From Chloroflexota bacterium (lineage in GTDB: Bacteria; Chloroflexota; Anaerolineae; Caldilineales; Caldilineaceae): 38,577 bases of DNA. Every line of letters begins with the position of its first letter. Position 1 is the first letter of the stretch. The position numbers and the translations under genes were made by a program. The stretch is taken from NCBI GenBank assembly GCA_030058085.1, contig JASGTU010000427.1, positions 1-38,577 on the forward strand. Direction: 5' to 3'. Of this stretch, positions 8,740 to 17,382 are shown one piece after another. The notes under the pieces are model-generated. The model was not told where the DNA came from. It did not search any database and saw only the letters and a list, made by a program, of their open reading frames with translations.

Positions 8740-10797
8740 ATGATCAGTCCATTCAACTCGGTATATTCTCATGGCTTTATCCGTGCATCGGTTTGCATTC
8801 CGCGACTGCGCGTGGCCGATCCGGTGTTCAACGCAGAACGCACGTTGGCGATGGCAGAGCGCGCATCGGCAGAAGGCGCAGCGCTCGCGGTATTCCCGGA
8901 GTTAGGGCTATCCGCCTACTCCAACGAGGATCTGTTCCAGCAAGACGCGCTGCAGGAGGCGACGTTGGCGGCGCTGGAGACGGTGGTTCAGAGCAGTGCG
9001 AACTGGACGCCGATCGTGCTGGTTGGGTCGCCGCTGCGCGTGGAAGACAAGCTGTTTAACTGCGCTGTCGTGGTCTACCGCGGCAGCGTGCTGGGCGTTG
9101 TGCCTAAGAGTTATCTGCCCAATTATCGTGAGTTCTATGAGAAGCGGCAGTTCGCGGCGGCGCGTGACGCCATCGGCTCCGAGATGACGCTATTCGGCAT
9201 GCGTACGCCCTTCGGCAATGACCTGATCTTCGATGCAGAGAACCTGCCCGCCTTCCGGCTGCACGTCGAGGTGTGTGAGGACGTCTGGACACCCATCCCA
9301 CCCAGCACGTACGCGGCGCTAGCCGGGGCTACTGTACTGGCAAACCTGTCGGCGAGCAACATCACCGTCGCCAAGGCGGACTACCGGCGACAGCTTTGCA
9401 GTTCGCAGTCGGCTAAATGCATGGCTGCGTACCTCTATTCGGGCGCCGGGCCGGGCGAGTCGACTACGGATCTGGCGTGGGACGGGCATGGGCTGATCTA
9501 CGCTGACGGCGCGCTATTGGCCGAGTCGGAGCGCTTTGCGGGCGAGGAGCAGTTTGTCGCGGCCGATATAGACCTGGAGCGGCTGGTGCAGGACCGCAGC
9601 CGCATGACCGCTTTCACCGATTCGGCGACGGATCACAAGGACAAACTGCGTACGCTGCGCCACGTCGCGTTCGACTTCGAGAGGCCGGGCGGCGAGATGC
9701 CGCCGCTGCGCAAGTTCTACCGCTTCCCCTACGTGCCTAGCGATCCGGCTTCACTGGACGAACGCTGCTACGAGGTGTACAACATCCAGGTGCACGGCCT
9801 GATGAAGCGGCTGGAGGCGACCGGCATCAAGCGCGTGGTGATCGGCGTGTCGGGCGGGCTGGATTCGACGCAGGCGCTGCTGGTGGCAGCGCAGACGATG
9901 GACCGGCTAGGGCTGCCGCGCACGAACATCCTGGCGTATACCATGCCCGGCTTCGCCACCAGCCAGTCCACCAAAAGCAATGCGCACCGGCTGATGACGG
10001 CTCTGGGGGTGCAGGCCCACGAGATAGACATCCGCCCGTCGGCGCAGCAGATGTTGGCGGACATTGGGCATCCGTACGCAGATGGCGAGGCGGTATACGA
10101 CGTGACGTTCGAGAACGTGCAGGCCGGCGAGCGCACGTCACACCTGTTCCGGTTAGCGAATTACCACGGCGGCATGGTTTTGGGTACGGGCGATTTGAGC
10201 GAACTGGCGTTGGGCTGGGCGACCTACGGCGTGGGCGATCATATGTCGCATTACAACGTCAATGGATCTGTGCCCAAGACGCTCATCCAGTACTTGATCC
10301 GGTGGGTGGCGGCCAAAGATCTGTTCGGACCGGAGACATCTGCCGTTCTGGAAGCCATCGTGGAGACGGAGATCTCGCCAGAGTTGGTACCGGACGCAGC
10401 GGGCAACAACGATCAGCCAAGCCAGAGCACCGAGGCGACGATCGGACCGTATGAGCTGCAGGATTTCAATCTGTACTACATCTCGCGCTTCGGATTCCGG
10501 CCGAGCAAGGTAGCTTTCATGAGCTGCCACGCGTGGGGTGACAAGAACGAGGGAGCATGGCCGCACTTGTTGCCGGAAGCCAGACGGCATGAATACACGC
10601 TGAGCGAGATCAAGCGATGGCTGGATGTATTCCTGTACCGGTTCTTCCAGATCAGCCAGTTCAAGCGATCGGCATTGCCGAACGGGCCTAAGGTCGGGTC
10701 GGGCGGCTCGCTGTCGCCGCGCGGCGATTGGCGCGCGCCGAGCGATTCCGAGGCTGTGGTGTGGCTGGCGGAACTGCGGGAAAACGTACCAGATTGA
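8740..10797 (+). CDS. nadE: glutamine-dependent NAD+ synthetase
   Basis: This two-domain enzyme makes NAD+ from deamido-NAD+, ATP and glutamine in the cytoplasm. The N-terminal nitrilase-type glutaminase domain shows its catalytic triad: E54 ([10 protein letters not shown]), K123 ([10 protein letters not shown]) and C179 (VEVCEDVW). The C-terminal synthetase domain has the ATP-pyrophosphatase loop SGGLDST (371-377) and a [13 protein letters not shown] segment. The protein is 685 residues, normal for the fused bacterial form. An in-frame ATG at 8695 would add 15 residues that look non-conserved. Homologous proteins begin close to SPFNS..SHGF, so I prefer 8740, although neither start has a strong Shine-Dalgarno sequence. 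The next gene starts 14 bp later. Confidence 0.93.
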   Translation: MISPFNSVYSHGFIRASVCIPRLRVADPVFNAERTLAMAERASAEGAALAVFPELGLSAYSNEDLFQQDALQEATLAALETVVQSSANWTPIVLVGSPLRVEDKLFNCAVVVYRGSVLGVVPKSYLPNYREFYEKRQFAAARDAIGSEMTLFGMRTPFGNDLIFDAENLPAFRLHVEVCEDVWTPIPPSTYAALAGATVLANLSASNITVAKADYRRQLCSSQSAKCMAAYLYSGAGPGESTTDLAWDGHGLIYADGALLAESERFAGEEQFVAADIDLERLVQDRSRMTAFTDSATDHKDKLRTLRHVAFDFERPGGEMPPLRKFYRFPYVPSDPASLDERCYEVYNIQVHGLMKRLEATGIKRVVIGVSGGLDSTQALLVAAQTMDRLGLPRTNILAYTMPGFATSQSTKSNAHRLMTALGVQAHEIDIRPSAQQMLADIGHPYADGEAVYDVTFENVQAGERTSHLFRLANYHGGMVLGTGDLSELALGWATYGVGDHMSHYNVNGSVPKTLIQYLIRWVAAKDLFGPETSAVLEAIVETEISPELVPDAAGNNDQPSQSTEATIGPYELQDFNLYYISRFGFRPSKVAFMSCHAWGDKNEGAWPHLLPEARRHEYTLSEIKRWLDVFLYRFFQISQFKRSALPNGPKVGSGGSLSPRGDWRAPSDSEAVVWLAELRENVPD

Positions 10798-10811
10798 GAG
10801 GAGGCGAATTG

Positions 10812-11786
10812 ATGCAAACGCGAGTGTTGGGACGAAGCGGCATAACGGTCAGCGCGCTAGGCATGGGTTGTTGGGCGATCGGCGGGCCGTTCTGGCGCGG
10901 CGAAACGCCGGTCGGCTGGGGCGATGTCAACGACGAGGAGTCGAGAAGGTCGCTGGAGCGGGCGCTGGATTTGGGTGTCACGTTCTTTGATACGGCGGAT
11001 GTGTATGGCTGCGGGCACAGTGAGCGTATTGTGGGCGAGGTGCTGGCTGGTCTCCGCAATGACGTGGTGATCGCCACCAAGTTCGGCAACGTGTTTGACG
11101 AGCAGACCAAGCGCATCACGGGATTCAGCGCTGAACCGGCATTCATCCGTAATGCCTGTGAGGCAAGCTTGCGCAGGTTGAACACGGACTACATCGACCT
11201 GTATCAGTTCCACAAGGGCGACTACGATCTGGACCGTGCGGACGAGGTGGTGGAAACGTTGGAACGGCTCGTCGAGGAAGGGAAGATACGCGCATACGGC
11301 TGGAGCACAGACGATCCGGAACGGGCCAGAGCGTTTGCGCGTGGCGAGAACTGCGCCGCCATTCAGCAGCGGTTGAACATCTTCGAGGGTAGCGAGGAGA
11401 CGCTCGCCCTGTGTGAGGCCGAGAACCTGGCGAGCATCAACCGCGGCCCGCTGGCGATGGGGTTGTTAACGGGCAAGTTCAACCCAGAATCGACGCTGCC
11501 CGCCAACGACGTGCGCAGAGACTGGGACTTCCGCAGCGGTCCGCAAGCCAAGCGGCTGCGCATGTTGGAAGAACTGCGCGAGGTTCTTACGGCAGGTGGG
11601 CGGACGTTGGCGCAGGGCGCGCTGGGCTGGCTGTGGGCGCGCAGCGAGGTCACCGTCCCGATCCCCGGCTTCAAGACTGTGGCGCAGGTGGAGGAGAACG
11701 CCGGGGCGCTGGCGTTTGACCCCCTTTCGGATACGCAGATGGCGGATATCGAGGAGCTTGTCTCCTCCACTAATGATGCACGCTAG
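10812..11786 (+). CDS. aldo/keto reductase
   Basis: A 324-residue NADPH-dependent aldo/keto reductase of the YajO/Tas-like group, a cytoplasmic TIM barrel that reduces carbonyls. The catalytic tetrad is complete: D60 and Y65 (FFDTADVYGCGHSE), K90 (IATKFGN) and H134 (YQFHKGD). The start at 10812 has GAGAGGAGG just upstream. The open frame extends 28 codons further up into nadE, but that extension is not family-like. The 3' end overlaps serB by 14 bp, which suggests translational coupling. The substrate is unknown. Confidence 0.88.
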   Translation: MQTRVLGRSGITVSALGMGCWAIGGPFWRGETPVGWGDVNDEESRRSLERALDLGVTFFDTADVYGCGHSERIVGEVLAGLRNDVVIATKFGNVFDEQTKRITGFSAEPAFIRNACEASLRRLNTDYIDLYQFHKGDYDLDRADEVVETLERLVEEGKIRAYGWSTDDPERARAFARGENCAAIQQRLNIFEGSEETLALCEAENLASINRGPLAMGLLTGKFNPESTLPANDVRRDWDFRSGPQAKRLRMLEELREVLTAGGRTLAQGALGWLWARSEVTVPIPGFKTVAQVEENAGALAFDPLSDTQMADIEELVSSTNDAR

Positions 11787-13029
11787 CGAAATCTACCTGA
11801 TCAACGTGACCGGGCGCGACCGTCCCGGCTTGGTGTCGGCGGTGACCAATGTGCTGGCGCAATTCCATGTAAATGTGCTGGACATCGGGCAAGCCGTGAT
11901 CCACGACCACATCTCGTTTGGCATCCTGGCGGAGATTCCGCCCGGACAGACCGCGTCGACAATCATGAAGGAATTGCTCTATTTGGCGCATGACCTGGAC
12001 ATTCAGGCGCGATTTACGCCAGTTTCGCTGGAGCAATACGAGAAATGGGTGGCCGAACAGGGCAAGGAACGGCGCATCATTACGATGATCGGGCGAACCT
12101 TGACCGCGGCGCAGACATCGGCGGTGGCCGCGGTGTGCGCCCATTATGGCCTGAATATCGACGTGATCACGCGCCTGTCGGGCCGGGTGTCGTTGGCGAA
12201 TCCGGAGATTCACCCGGCGGCGAGCGTGCAGTTTTCCATTAGCGGCAATCTGTACGATGAGCACGGAATGCGGCGCAGGCTGATGGACATCGCGCAGCAG
12301 ATGGGCATCGACATCTCGTTCCACATGGACGATATCTACCGGCGCAACCGGCGCTTGGTCGTGTTCGACATGGATTCGACGCTGATTCAGGCCGAGGTGA
12401 TCGATGTGCTGGCGCAGAGGGCCGGTGTAGGAGCCGAGGTAGCGGCGATTACCGAGGCCGCCATGCGCGGCGAACTGGATTTTACCCAGAGCCTGAAGCG
12501 ACGCGTCGCTTTGCTTGTGGGGCTGGAGGAGGCCGTTTTAGCCGACGTGGCGGAGAATCTACCCTTGACGGAAGGGGCTGAGCGCGTGGTCGGAACGCTT
12601 AAGCGCCTCGGCTACAAGACCGGAATCCTGTCGGGCGGGTTCGATTACTTTGGGCGGCGTATTCAGGAGAAACTGGGCATCGACTTTGTACACGCCAATA
12701 AGTTGGAGATCGCCGATGGGCGATTGACGGGGCGCTTGGTCGGGGAGATCGTAGACGGTGCGCGCAAGGCTGCTCTTCTAAGGCAGATTGCCGAAGAGGA
12801 AGGGCTCCTGCTCGAACAGACGATCGCGGTGGGTGACGGCGCCAACGACCTGCCAATGCTGTCGGTGGCGGGTCTTGGGGTGGCGTTTCATGCTAAGCCG
12901 GTCGTGCGCGAGCGGGCTGAGCGCGCGATTTCGAACGTCGGGCTGGACGGCCTGTTGTTTCTGATTGGCGTGCGCGAACGAGAGGTGCGCCAGACGTTGG
13001 TTTCGGAAGAGACCTCGCCGTCGCGCTGA
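11773..13029 (+). CDS. serB: phosphoserine phosphatase with two N-terminal ACT domains
   Basis: The enzyme catalyses the last step of serine synthesis, phosphoserine to serine, in the cytoplasm. Of 418 residues, about 1-90 and 95-185 form two ACT-like domains (INVTGRDRPGLVSAVTN; ITMIGRTLTAAQTSAV) that may bind serine for feedback control. The HAD phosphatase follows with FDMDST (nucleophile D199, D201), LSGGFDYF, the HANKLEI lysine and VGDGANDLPML. This long two-ACT form is known from mycobacteria and other non-enteric bacteria. Two adjacent ATGs at 11773 and 11776 are both possible starts. Either lies inside the end of the aldo/keto reductase gene, so the two genes are probably co-translated. 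A longer frame from 11596 is rejected because it would overlap that gene by 190 bp. Confidence 0.92.
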   Translation: MMHASEIYLINVTGRDRPGLVSAVTNVLAQFHVNVLDIGQAVIHDHISFGILAEIPPGQTASTIMKELLYLAHDLDIQARFTPVSLEQYEKWVAEQGKERRIITMIGRTLTAAQTSAVAAVCAHYGLNIDVITRLSGRVSLANPEIHPAASVQFSISGNLYDEHGMRRRLMDIAQQMGIDISFHMDDIYRRNRRLVVFDMDSTLIQAEVIDVLAQRAGVGAEVAAITEAAMRGELDFTQSLKRRVALLVGLEEAVLADVAENLPLTEGAERVVGTLKRLGYKTGILSGGFDYFGRRIQEKLGIDFVHANKLEIADGRLTGRLVGEIVDGARKAALLRQIAEEEGLLLEQTIAVGDGANDLPMLSVAGLGVAFHAKPVVRERAERAISNVGLDGLLFLIGVREREVRQTLVSEETSPSR

Positions 13030-13084
13030 TCGGGCGGACAAAGAGCAGGCAAATCGGAGTCATCTAAGCGGAGGATAAACAGCG

Positions 13085-14416
13085 ATGGGGAACAGCCGTA
13101 CGCGCTACGCAATCGTCGGCACTGGCGGGAGGGCCGGCATGTTTATTGATGCCATCACAGATACGTACAGCGAGTGGTCGGAATTGGTCGGCATGTGTGA
13201 TCTCAGCCAGGTGCGGATGGACTGGTACAACGCTCAGATCGCCGAACGAACCGACGGGGCTGTCGTGCCAACTTATGTTGCCGCCGACTTCGACAAGATG
13301 GTGCGCGAGACCAAGCCGGACGTGGTGATCGTGACGACAATGGACTGTTGGCATCACCACTACATCATTCGCGCCATGGAGTTGGGCTGCGACGCAATCA
13401 CCGAGAAGCCGATGACGATCGACGGCGATAAGGCGCACGCCATCATGGACGCGCTGGAGCGTACAGGCCGAAATCTACGCGTGACCTTCAATTATCGCTA
13501 TGCGCCGTTGAGCACGAAAGTGCGCGAGCTCATCATGCAGGGAGTCGTCGGCAGGCCGCTGCATATCAATTTCCAGTGGGTGCTGGACACCTACCACGGC
13601 GCGGATTACTTCCGTCGCTGGCATCGCGAAAAGGACATGTCAGGCGGACTGCTAGTGCACAAGGCGACGCACCACTTTGACCTGGTGAACTGGTGGATCG
13701 CGTCGCAACCGGAGATGGTGTTCGCCATGGGCGATCTGCACTTCTACGGCAAGGAGAACGCGGCCGCTCGCGGCGAGTCCTATGCGTATGAACGGTATAC
13801 AGGCGTGCCCGAAGCGGAGGACGATCCCTTTGCCCTGCGGCTGGACCAGAACGAAACGCTACGTTCGCTTTACCTGAACGCCGAGGCGGAGACGGGTTAT
13901 TTGCGCGATCGCAACGTCTTCGGCGAACCGGTCACAATTGAAGATACGATGAGCGTTACGGCGCGCTATCGCAACGGGGCGCTTCTCACTTATTCGCTGA
14001 TCTGTTACAGCCCGTGGGAAGGGTATCGCATCGCCATCACCGGCGATAAGGGCCGGTTGGAGGTGGAACTCGTCGAGCAAGTAGGCCGCACGTTCGTCGC
14101 CGGGCAAGAGGAGACCGTGCTGCCCGATGAAGATACGCTCGACCGTTTCGGCGGCAAGCACATCCGCGTCTATCCGATATTCGGCAAGCCGTATGAAGTC
14201 GCCATACCGGAGACGACGGGCGGCGGGCATGGCGGCGGCGATCAGGTGATGCTAGAGCAAATCTTCTCACCTACGCCGCCGCCCGACCCATTTGCGCGAG
14301 CGGCATCGCACATCGACGGCGCGGCGTCGATTCTCCTGGGCATTGCCGCCAACATTTCGATGGCCGAAAATCGACCGGTGTCCGTCGATGAAATCCTGAA
14401 GGTTGATCGGTCCTAG
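13085..14416 (+). CDS. Gfo/Idh/MocA family oxidoreductase
   Basis: A 443-residue NAD(P)-dependent dehydrogenase of sugars or cyclitols. The N-terminal Rossmann fold shows [13 protein letters not shown] (8-20). The family's EKP motif ([11 protein letters not shown]) provides the catalytic lysine, and a conserved helix with [18 protein letters not shown] contributes the second-shell histidines. The alpha/beta C-terminal domain is normal in length for this family. GCGGAGGA stands just before the ATG at 13085. It lies 55 bp after serB and 129 bp before a TIM-barrel isomerase-like gene. That pairing is common in pathways that oxidise and epimerise sugars or inositols; the actual substrate is not evident. 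Confidence 0.88.
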   Translation: MGNSRTRYAIVGTGGRAGMFIDAITDTYSEWSELVGMCDLSQVRMDWYNAQIAERTDGAVVPTYVAADFDKMVRETKPDVVIVTTMDCWHHHYIIRAMELGCDAITEKPMTIDGDKAHAIMDALERTGRNLRVTFNYRYAPLSTKVRELIMQGVVGRPLHINFQWVLDTYHGADYFRRWHREKDMSGGLLVHKATHHFDLVNWWIASQPEMVFAMGDLHFYGKENAAARGESYAYERYTGVPEAEDDPFALRLDQNETLRSLYLNAEAETGYLRDRNVFGEPVTIEDTMSVTARYRNGALLTYSLICYSPWEGYRIAITGDKGRLEVELVEQVGRTFVAGQEETVLPDEDTLDRFGGKHIRVYPIFGKPYEVAIPETTGGGHGGGDQVMLEQIFSPTPPPDPFARAASHIDGAASILLGIAANISMAENRPVSVDEILKVDRS

Positions 14417-14545
14417 CGAGGTATTAAGCTGACCAGACGGCGGTCGATCATGCCGAGAGGTAAGACGAGGCGTTAGCGGACTGGTTGCTGCGCGCGCGTC
14501 TCCATACATAAGCTCAATTCCTACGGAAAGAAGAAGGTTGTATCA

Positions 14546-15415
14546 ATGCGAACAAGGACTGGCGGGTACCCAATCGGCTTTCGTCGGGGTGGTGGAGAGT
14601 GGCAGGCTGACCTTGGGGAGTTAGTTAAGTGGGCTGCGGCAAATGACCTTGAGGTGATCGATCTGCGCAAAGACGCGCCTGATGTCGGACAGATTGCCAT
14701 CGACGCAGGCCTGCGCATCGGTTCGGTGGATCTAATGGACAACAAGGGAATGATCTCGGCGGACAAGGGCAAGCGCGCTGAAGCCGTCGCTGCCAACGCC
14801 GAGTACGTCAAGCAGTGCGCCAAGTTCGGCGCGGTCAACCACTTCCTGGTGATGCTGCCGGACGATCCCGCGCTGCCGCGTGCCGAGAACTTCCGCTACA
14901 TGGTCGAGAGTTTTGGCGAGTTGGCTCCTGTTCTGGAGCAGCACAATGCCCGGCTTGCAATCGAGGGATGGCCTGGCCCCGGGGCGCTATGCTGTACGCC
15001 CGAAGGCTATCGCGCGCTCTTCCGCGAGATACCGTCGCCGGCTATGGGCATCAACTATGACCCGTCGCACCTGATCCGGATGGACATCGATTACCTGCGC
15101 TTCCTGGAGGAATTCGTGGACCGGGTATATCATGTTCACGGAAAAGACACGCAGAACCTGGAGGAGGCTTACTACGAGTTTGGCCGTGAGCAGCCGCCTA
15201 CTTTCGCCAAGCCGGAGCCGTACAGCGGCATGACATGGCGCTACACCATTCCGGGACACGGTGTGGCCCGCTGGGTCGAGATTTTCCGCATGCTAGAAGC
15301 CAACAGCTATGGCGGATGCGTGTCGATTGAACTGGAGGATCGCAACTTCCATCGCGATCCGGAAGCCGAACGCGAGGGCATTCTGCAGGGAGCGCGATTC
15401 CTGACGGGCTGCTAA
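14546..15415 (+). CDS. sugar phosphate isomerase/epimerase family TIM-barrel protein
   Basis: A 289-residue xylose isomerase-like TIM barrel (AP endonuclease family 2 fold). Metal-site strands are visible: LAIEGWPG (Glu), GINYDPSHLIRM (Asp and His), VYHVHGKDTQ (His and Asp) and CVSIELEDRNF (Glu). These match the divalent-metal site of inosose isomerases, hydroxypyruvate isomerases and 3-keto-sugar epimerases. It probably acts with the upstream Gfo/Idh/MocA oxidoreductase on the same carbohydrate. AAGAAGG about 9 nt upstream supports the ATG at 14546. Transcription appears to end at the hairpin directly behind the stop codon. Confidence 0.85.
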   Translation: MRTRTGGYPIGFRRGGGEWQADLGELVKWAAANDLEVIDLRKDAPDVGQIAIDAGLRIGSVDLMDNKGMISADKGKRAEAVAANAEYVKQCAKFGAVNHFLVMLPDDPALPRAENFRYMVESFGELAPVLEQHNARLAIEGWPGPGALCCTPEGYRALFREIPSPAMGINYDPSHLIRMDIDYLRFLEEFVDRVYHVHGKDTQNLEEAYYEFGREQPPTFAKPEPYSGMTWRYTIPGHGVARWVEIFRMLEANSYGGCVSIELEDRNFHRDPEAEREGILQGARFLTGC

Positions 15416-15419
15416 AGTA

Positions 15420-15458
15420 AGCGAGCGAATGCGTTGACGCAGTCGCTCGCTGTCGTTT
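15420..15458 (+). terminator. rho-independent-type terminator after the TIM-barrel gene
   Basis: AGCGAGCGA (15420-15428) pairs with TCGCTCGCT (15443-15451). An inner TGCG/CGCA stem closes a TTGA loop, giving about 13 base pairs with one mismatch. The sequence then reads GTCGTTTC, a poor U-tract. Its position five bases after the stop codon supports the call. Confidence 0.65.
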
Positions 15459-15459
15459 C

Positions 15460-15501
15460 AAAGGGCGGGCGTCTGGTCGAAACCGCTTGCGCCTGCCCTT
15501 T
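15460..15501. terminator. second long hairpin, possible tandem terminator or leader structure
   Basis: AAAGGGCGGGCG (15460-15471) pairs over 12 positions, one of them G-T, with CGCCTGCCCTTT (15490-15501). The loop contains a small GGT-CGAA-ACC stem. The symmetric A and T flanks would let it work on either strand. It lies 9 bp beyond the first hairpin and about 145 bp before the corrinoid-protein gene, so it may belong to either gene. Confidence 0.45.
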
Positions 15502-15645
15502 GTACCGCAGCACGTCTGGTGTTACTATTCAGATACCCGCGAATGTAGAATCAATACAGCCGCCACATCTCGGTTACTCAACTCGCAAACCACAATCAAA
15601 TACCGCTTAGGTTCGATATATCAGACCAATTGGAGGAATGAAGCG

Positions 15646-16281
15646 ATGGACGATATTCTGACTGCCATCCGAACAGCCGTCATACAGGGCAATGCGGGTG
15701 AGGTCGAGTCACAGGTTAAGGCGGCGTTGGAAGGCGGCATGGCCCCAAAGTCGATTCTGGATCATGCGTTGATCGATGGAATGCGAGAGGTCGGCGCTAA
15801 ATTCGAGGAGGGGGAGTTCTTCGTGCCCGAGATGCTCGTCGCCGCGCGGGCGATGAAGGGCGGCCTGACGCTGTTGCGTCCTCGCCTGATCGAAGAAGCA
15901 GTCGAGCCGCTAGGCCGCGTTGTGATCGGCACCGTGCGGGGCGATATGCACGACATCGGCAAGAACCTGGTGGGCATGATGATGGAAGGCGCCGGCTTTG
16001 AGGTCAAGGACCTAGGCGTGAACGTGGCGCCGGAGCAGTTCGTGGATGCGGCCAAGGCCGGCGATGTGGACATCATTGCCCTCTCGGCGCTGCTGACAAC
16101 CACCATGCCGAATATGGCAGATGTGATTAAGAAGCTGGACGACGCCGGCGCTCGCCAAAAGGTGAAGGTGCTGGTGGGCGGCGCGCCTGTCACCGAGGCG
16201 TTCGCCCAACGCATCGGCGCGGACGGATTTGCCCCCGATGCCAGCCAGGCGGCGACGCTCGCCAAATCGCTGGTGGCGTAG
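15646..16281 (+). CDS. cobalamin-binding corrinoid protein of a methyltransferase system (MtbC/MttC/MetH-B12-like)
   Basis: A 211-residue methyl carrier. The N-terminal four-helix cap spans about 1-85 (VKAALEGGMAPKSILDHALI; GEFFVPEML). The Rossmann B12-binding domain has the DxHxxG signature DMHDIG (D100, H102, G105), whose histidine is the lower cobalt ligand. It also has SALLTTTM and the C-terminal GGAPVTEAFA loop. Such proteins carry a methyl group between a substrate-specific methyltransferase and a second methyltransferase. The start at 15646 has TGGAGGA 9 nt upstream; a 53-codon upstream extension is rejected as unlike the family. The UroD-type gene starts just downstream, so the two are surely co-transcribed. 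No RamA-like reactivase lies nearby. Confidence 0.9.
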   Translation: MDDILTAIRTAVIQGNAGEVESQVKAALEGGMAPKSILDHALIDGMREVGAKFEEGEFFVPEMLVAARAMKGGLTLLRPRLIEEAVEPLGRVVIGTVRGDMHDIGKNLVGMMMEGAGFEVKDLGVNVAPEQFVDAAKAGDVDIIALSALLTTTMPNMADVIKKLDDAGARQKVKVLVGGAPVTEAFAQRIGADGFAPDASQAATLAKSLVA

Positions 16282-16307
16282 GGATAGACGGCATGGCTGG
16301 AGACAGC

Positions 16308-17357
16308 ATGACGCCAAAGGAGCGCTGGCTCGCCGTACTGGCGGGCCAGTCTCCTGATCGCGTGCCTATGGACTACTGGGGGACGCCCGAGGCTACTCGC
16401 AAAGTGCGGGCGCACCTGGGTTGTCGCACGCGCTGGGACATGATCGAGCGGCTCCGGATCGATGCAGTCGTCGGGGTCGGCCCGGAGTACGTTGGCCCGA
16501 AACTGCCGCGTAACACAGACATGTATGGCCGGCGCTATAGAAGCGTCGACTATGGCAGCGGCAGGTACGTGGAGTGCATCAGCGGGCCGCTCGAAAACTA
16601 TCACTCTGTGGACGAGATCGAGGCCAACTATACGTGGCCCAGTGTAGATTGGTTCGATTATTCGGTTATACCCGGCCAGATCCGCGGCAGAAAACGAAAC
16701 TACCCAATCCGTGGCGGCGGTTCAGAGCCGTTCTTGATCTATGCAGAATTACGCGGTCGGGAGCAGGCCTATATCGACTTGGTTGAACACCCCGACATTG
16801 TTCACTACTGCCTGGATAAGCTGTTCGACTTGTGTTATGAGAATACCGTCCGCATCTACGAGCAGATTCCCGGCCAAGTTAACCTTTCTTATGTGGCGGA
16901 GGACTTCGGCGGGCAAGAGAGCCTGTTGTTCTCTCCGGCGATCATCCGCGAGTTCTTCTTGCCGCGAATGAAGCGCATGGTCGACCTGGCGCATCAGGCA
17001 GGCGCATATGCCTTCTTCCACAGCGATGGCGCAATCCGGCGCATCATCCCTGACATGATCGGGATCGGCATCGACGTTCTGAACCCGCTACAGTGGCGAT
17101 CGCCGGGCATGGACCGGGCCAGCCTGAAGAAGGACTTTGGCGATAGCGTGGTCCTGCACGGGGGCGTGGACAATCAGTATACGCTGCCGTTCGGCACTGT
17201 CGACGAGGTGCAATCCGAGGTACGCGACAATATCGAAATGATGGGACAGGGGGGAGGCTACATCCTGGCGCCTTGTCACAACATCCAGGCTGTCAGTCCG
17301 CCCGAAAATGTGGTAGCCATGTATGAGGCGGGCTGGGAATACGGCCGGATCTATTAA
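16308..17357 (+). CDS. uroporphyrinogen decarboxylase-family protein, probable corrinoid-linked methyltransferase
   Basis: A TIM-barrel protein of about 349 residues from the UroD/MtaA/MtbA superfamily. Family features include MTPKERWLAVL, an aspartate-rich substrate strand (YVAEDFGGQESLL), AYAFFHSDGAIRRIIPDMI and LHGGVDNQYTLPFGT. Placed directly behind a corrinoid protein, it is more likely a methyltransferase than heme enzyme HemE. MtaA/MtbA bind zinc with HxC and a later Cys. Here the first element reads HSD, while a late Cys-His is present (LAPCHNIQ), so the metal site is altered. An ATG at 16293 would add five residues. I prefer 16308 because GGAG (16299-16302) stands 5 nt before it. The methyl donor is unknown. 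Confidence 0.8.
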   Translation: MTPKERWLAVLAGQSPDRVPMDYWGTPEATRKVRAHLGCRTRWDMIERLRIDAVVGVGPEYVGPKLPRNTDMYGRRYRSVDYGSGRYVECISGPLENYHSVDEIEANYTWPSVDWFDYSVIPGQIRGRKRNYPIRGGGSEPFLIYAELRGREQAYIDLVEHPDIVHYCLDKLFDLCYENTVRIYEQIPGQVNLSYVAEDFGGQESLLFSPAIIREFFLPRMKRMVDLAHQAGAYAFFHSDGAIRRIIPDMIGIGIDVLNPLQWRSPGMDRASLKKDFGDSVVLHGGVDNQYTLPFGTVDEVQSEVRDNIEMMGQGGGYILAPCHNIQAVSPPENVVAMYEAGWEYGRIY

Positions 17358-17382
17358 TGCGCGAGAAGGAGCGTTCGCGATT

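Noticed and set aside
11596-11772. Longer N terminus for serB from 11596.
   Set aside because: The added 59 residues are Arg/Trp-rich, overlap the aldo/keto reductase coding end and precede the normal ACT-domain start.
15502-15645. Possible cobalamin riboswitch before the corrinoid gene, because TTCAGATACCCGC (15528-15540) resembles the conserved CAGxATACCxGCC element.
   Set aside because: The other conserved B12 elements (the GGGAA, GTGxAAxTCC and CCCGCCACTG blocks) are not found in order upstream. An Infernal search with RF00174 would settle it.
15762-16604. A 280-codon minus-strand frame across the corrinoid and methyltransferase genes.
   Set aside because: It is antisense to two clear genes, rich in Ser/Ala/Pro/Thr, and has no ribosome-binding site or family match. 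Other long antisense frames (3006-3674, 1153-1794, 17839-18495, 35577-36299) were dropped for the same reasons.
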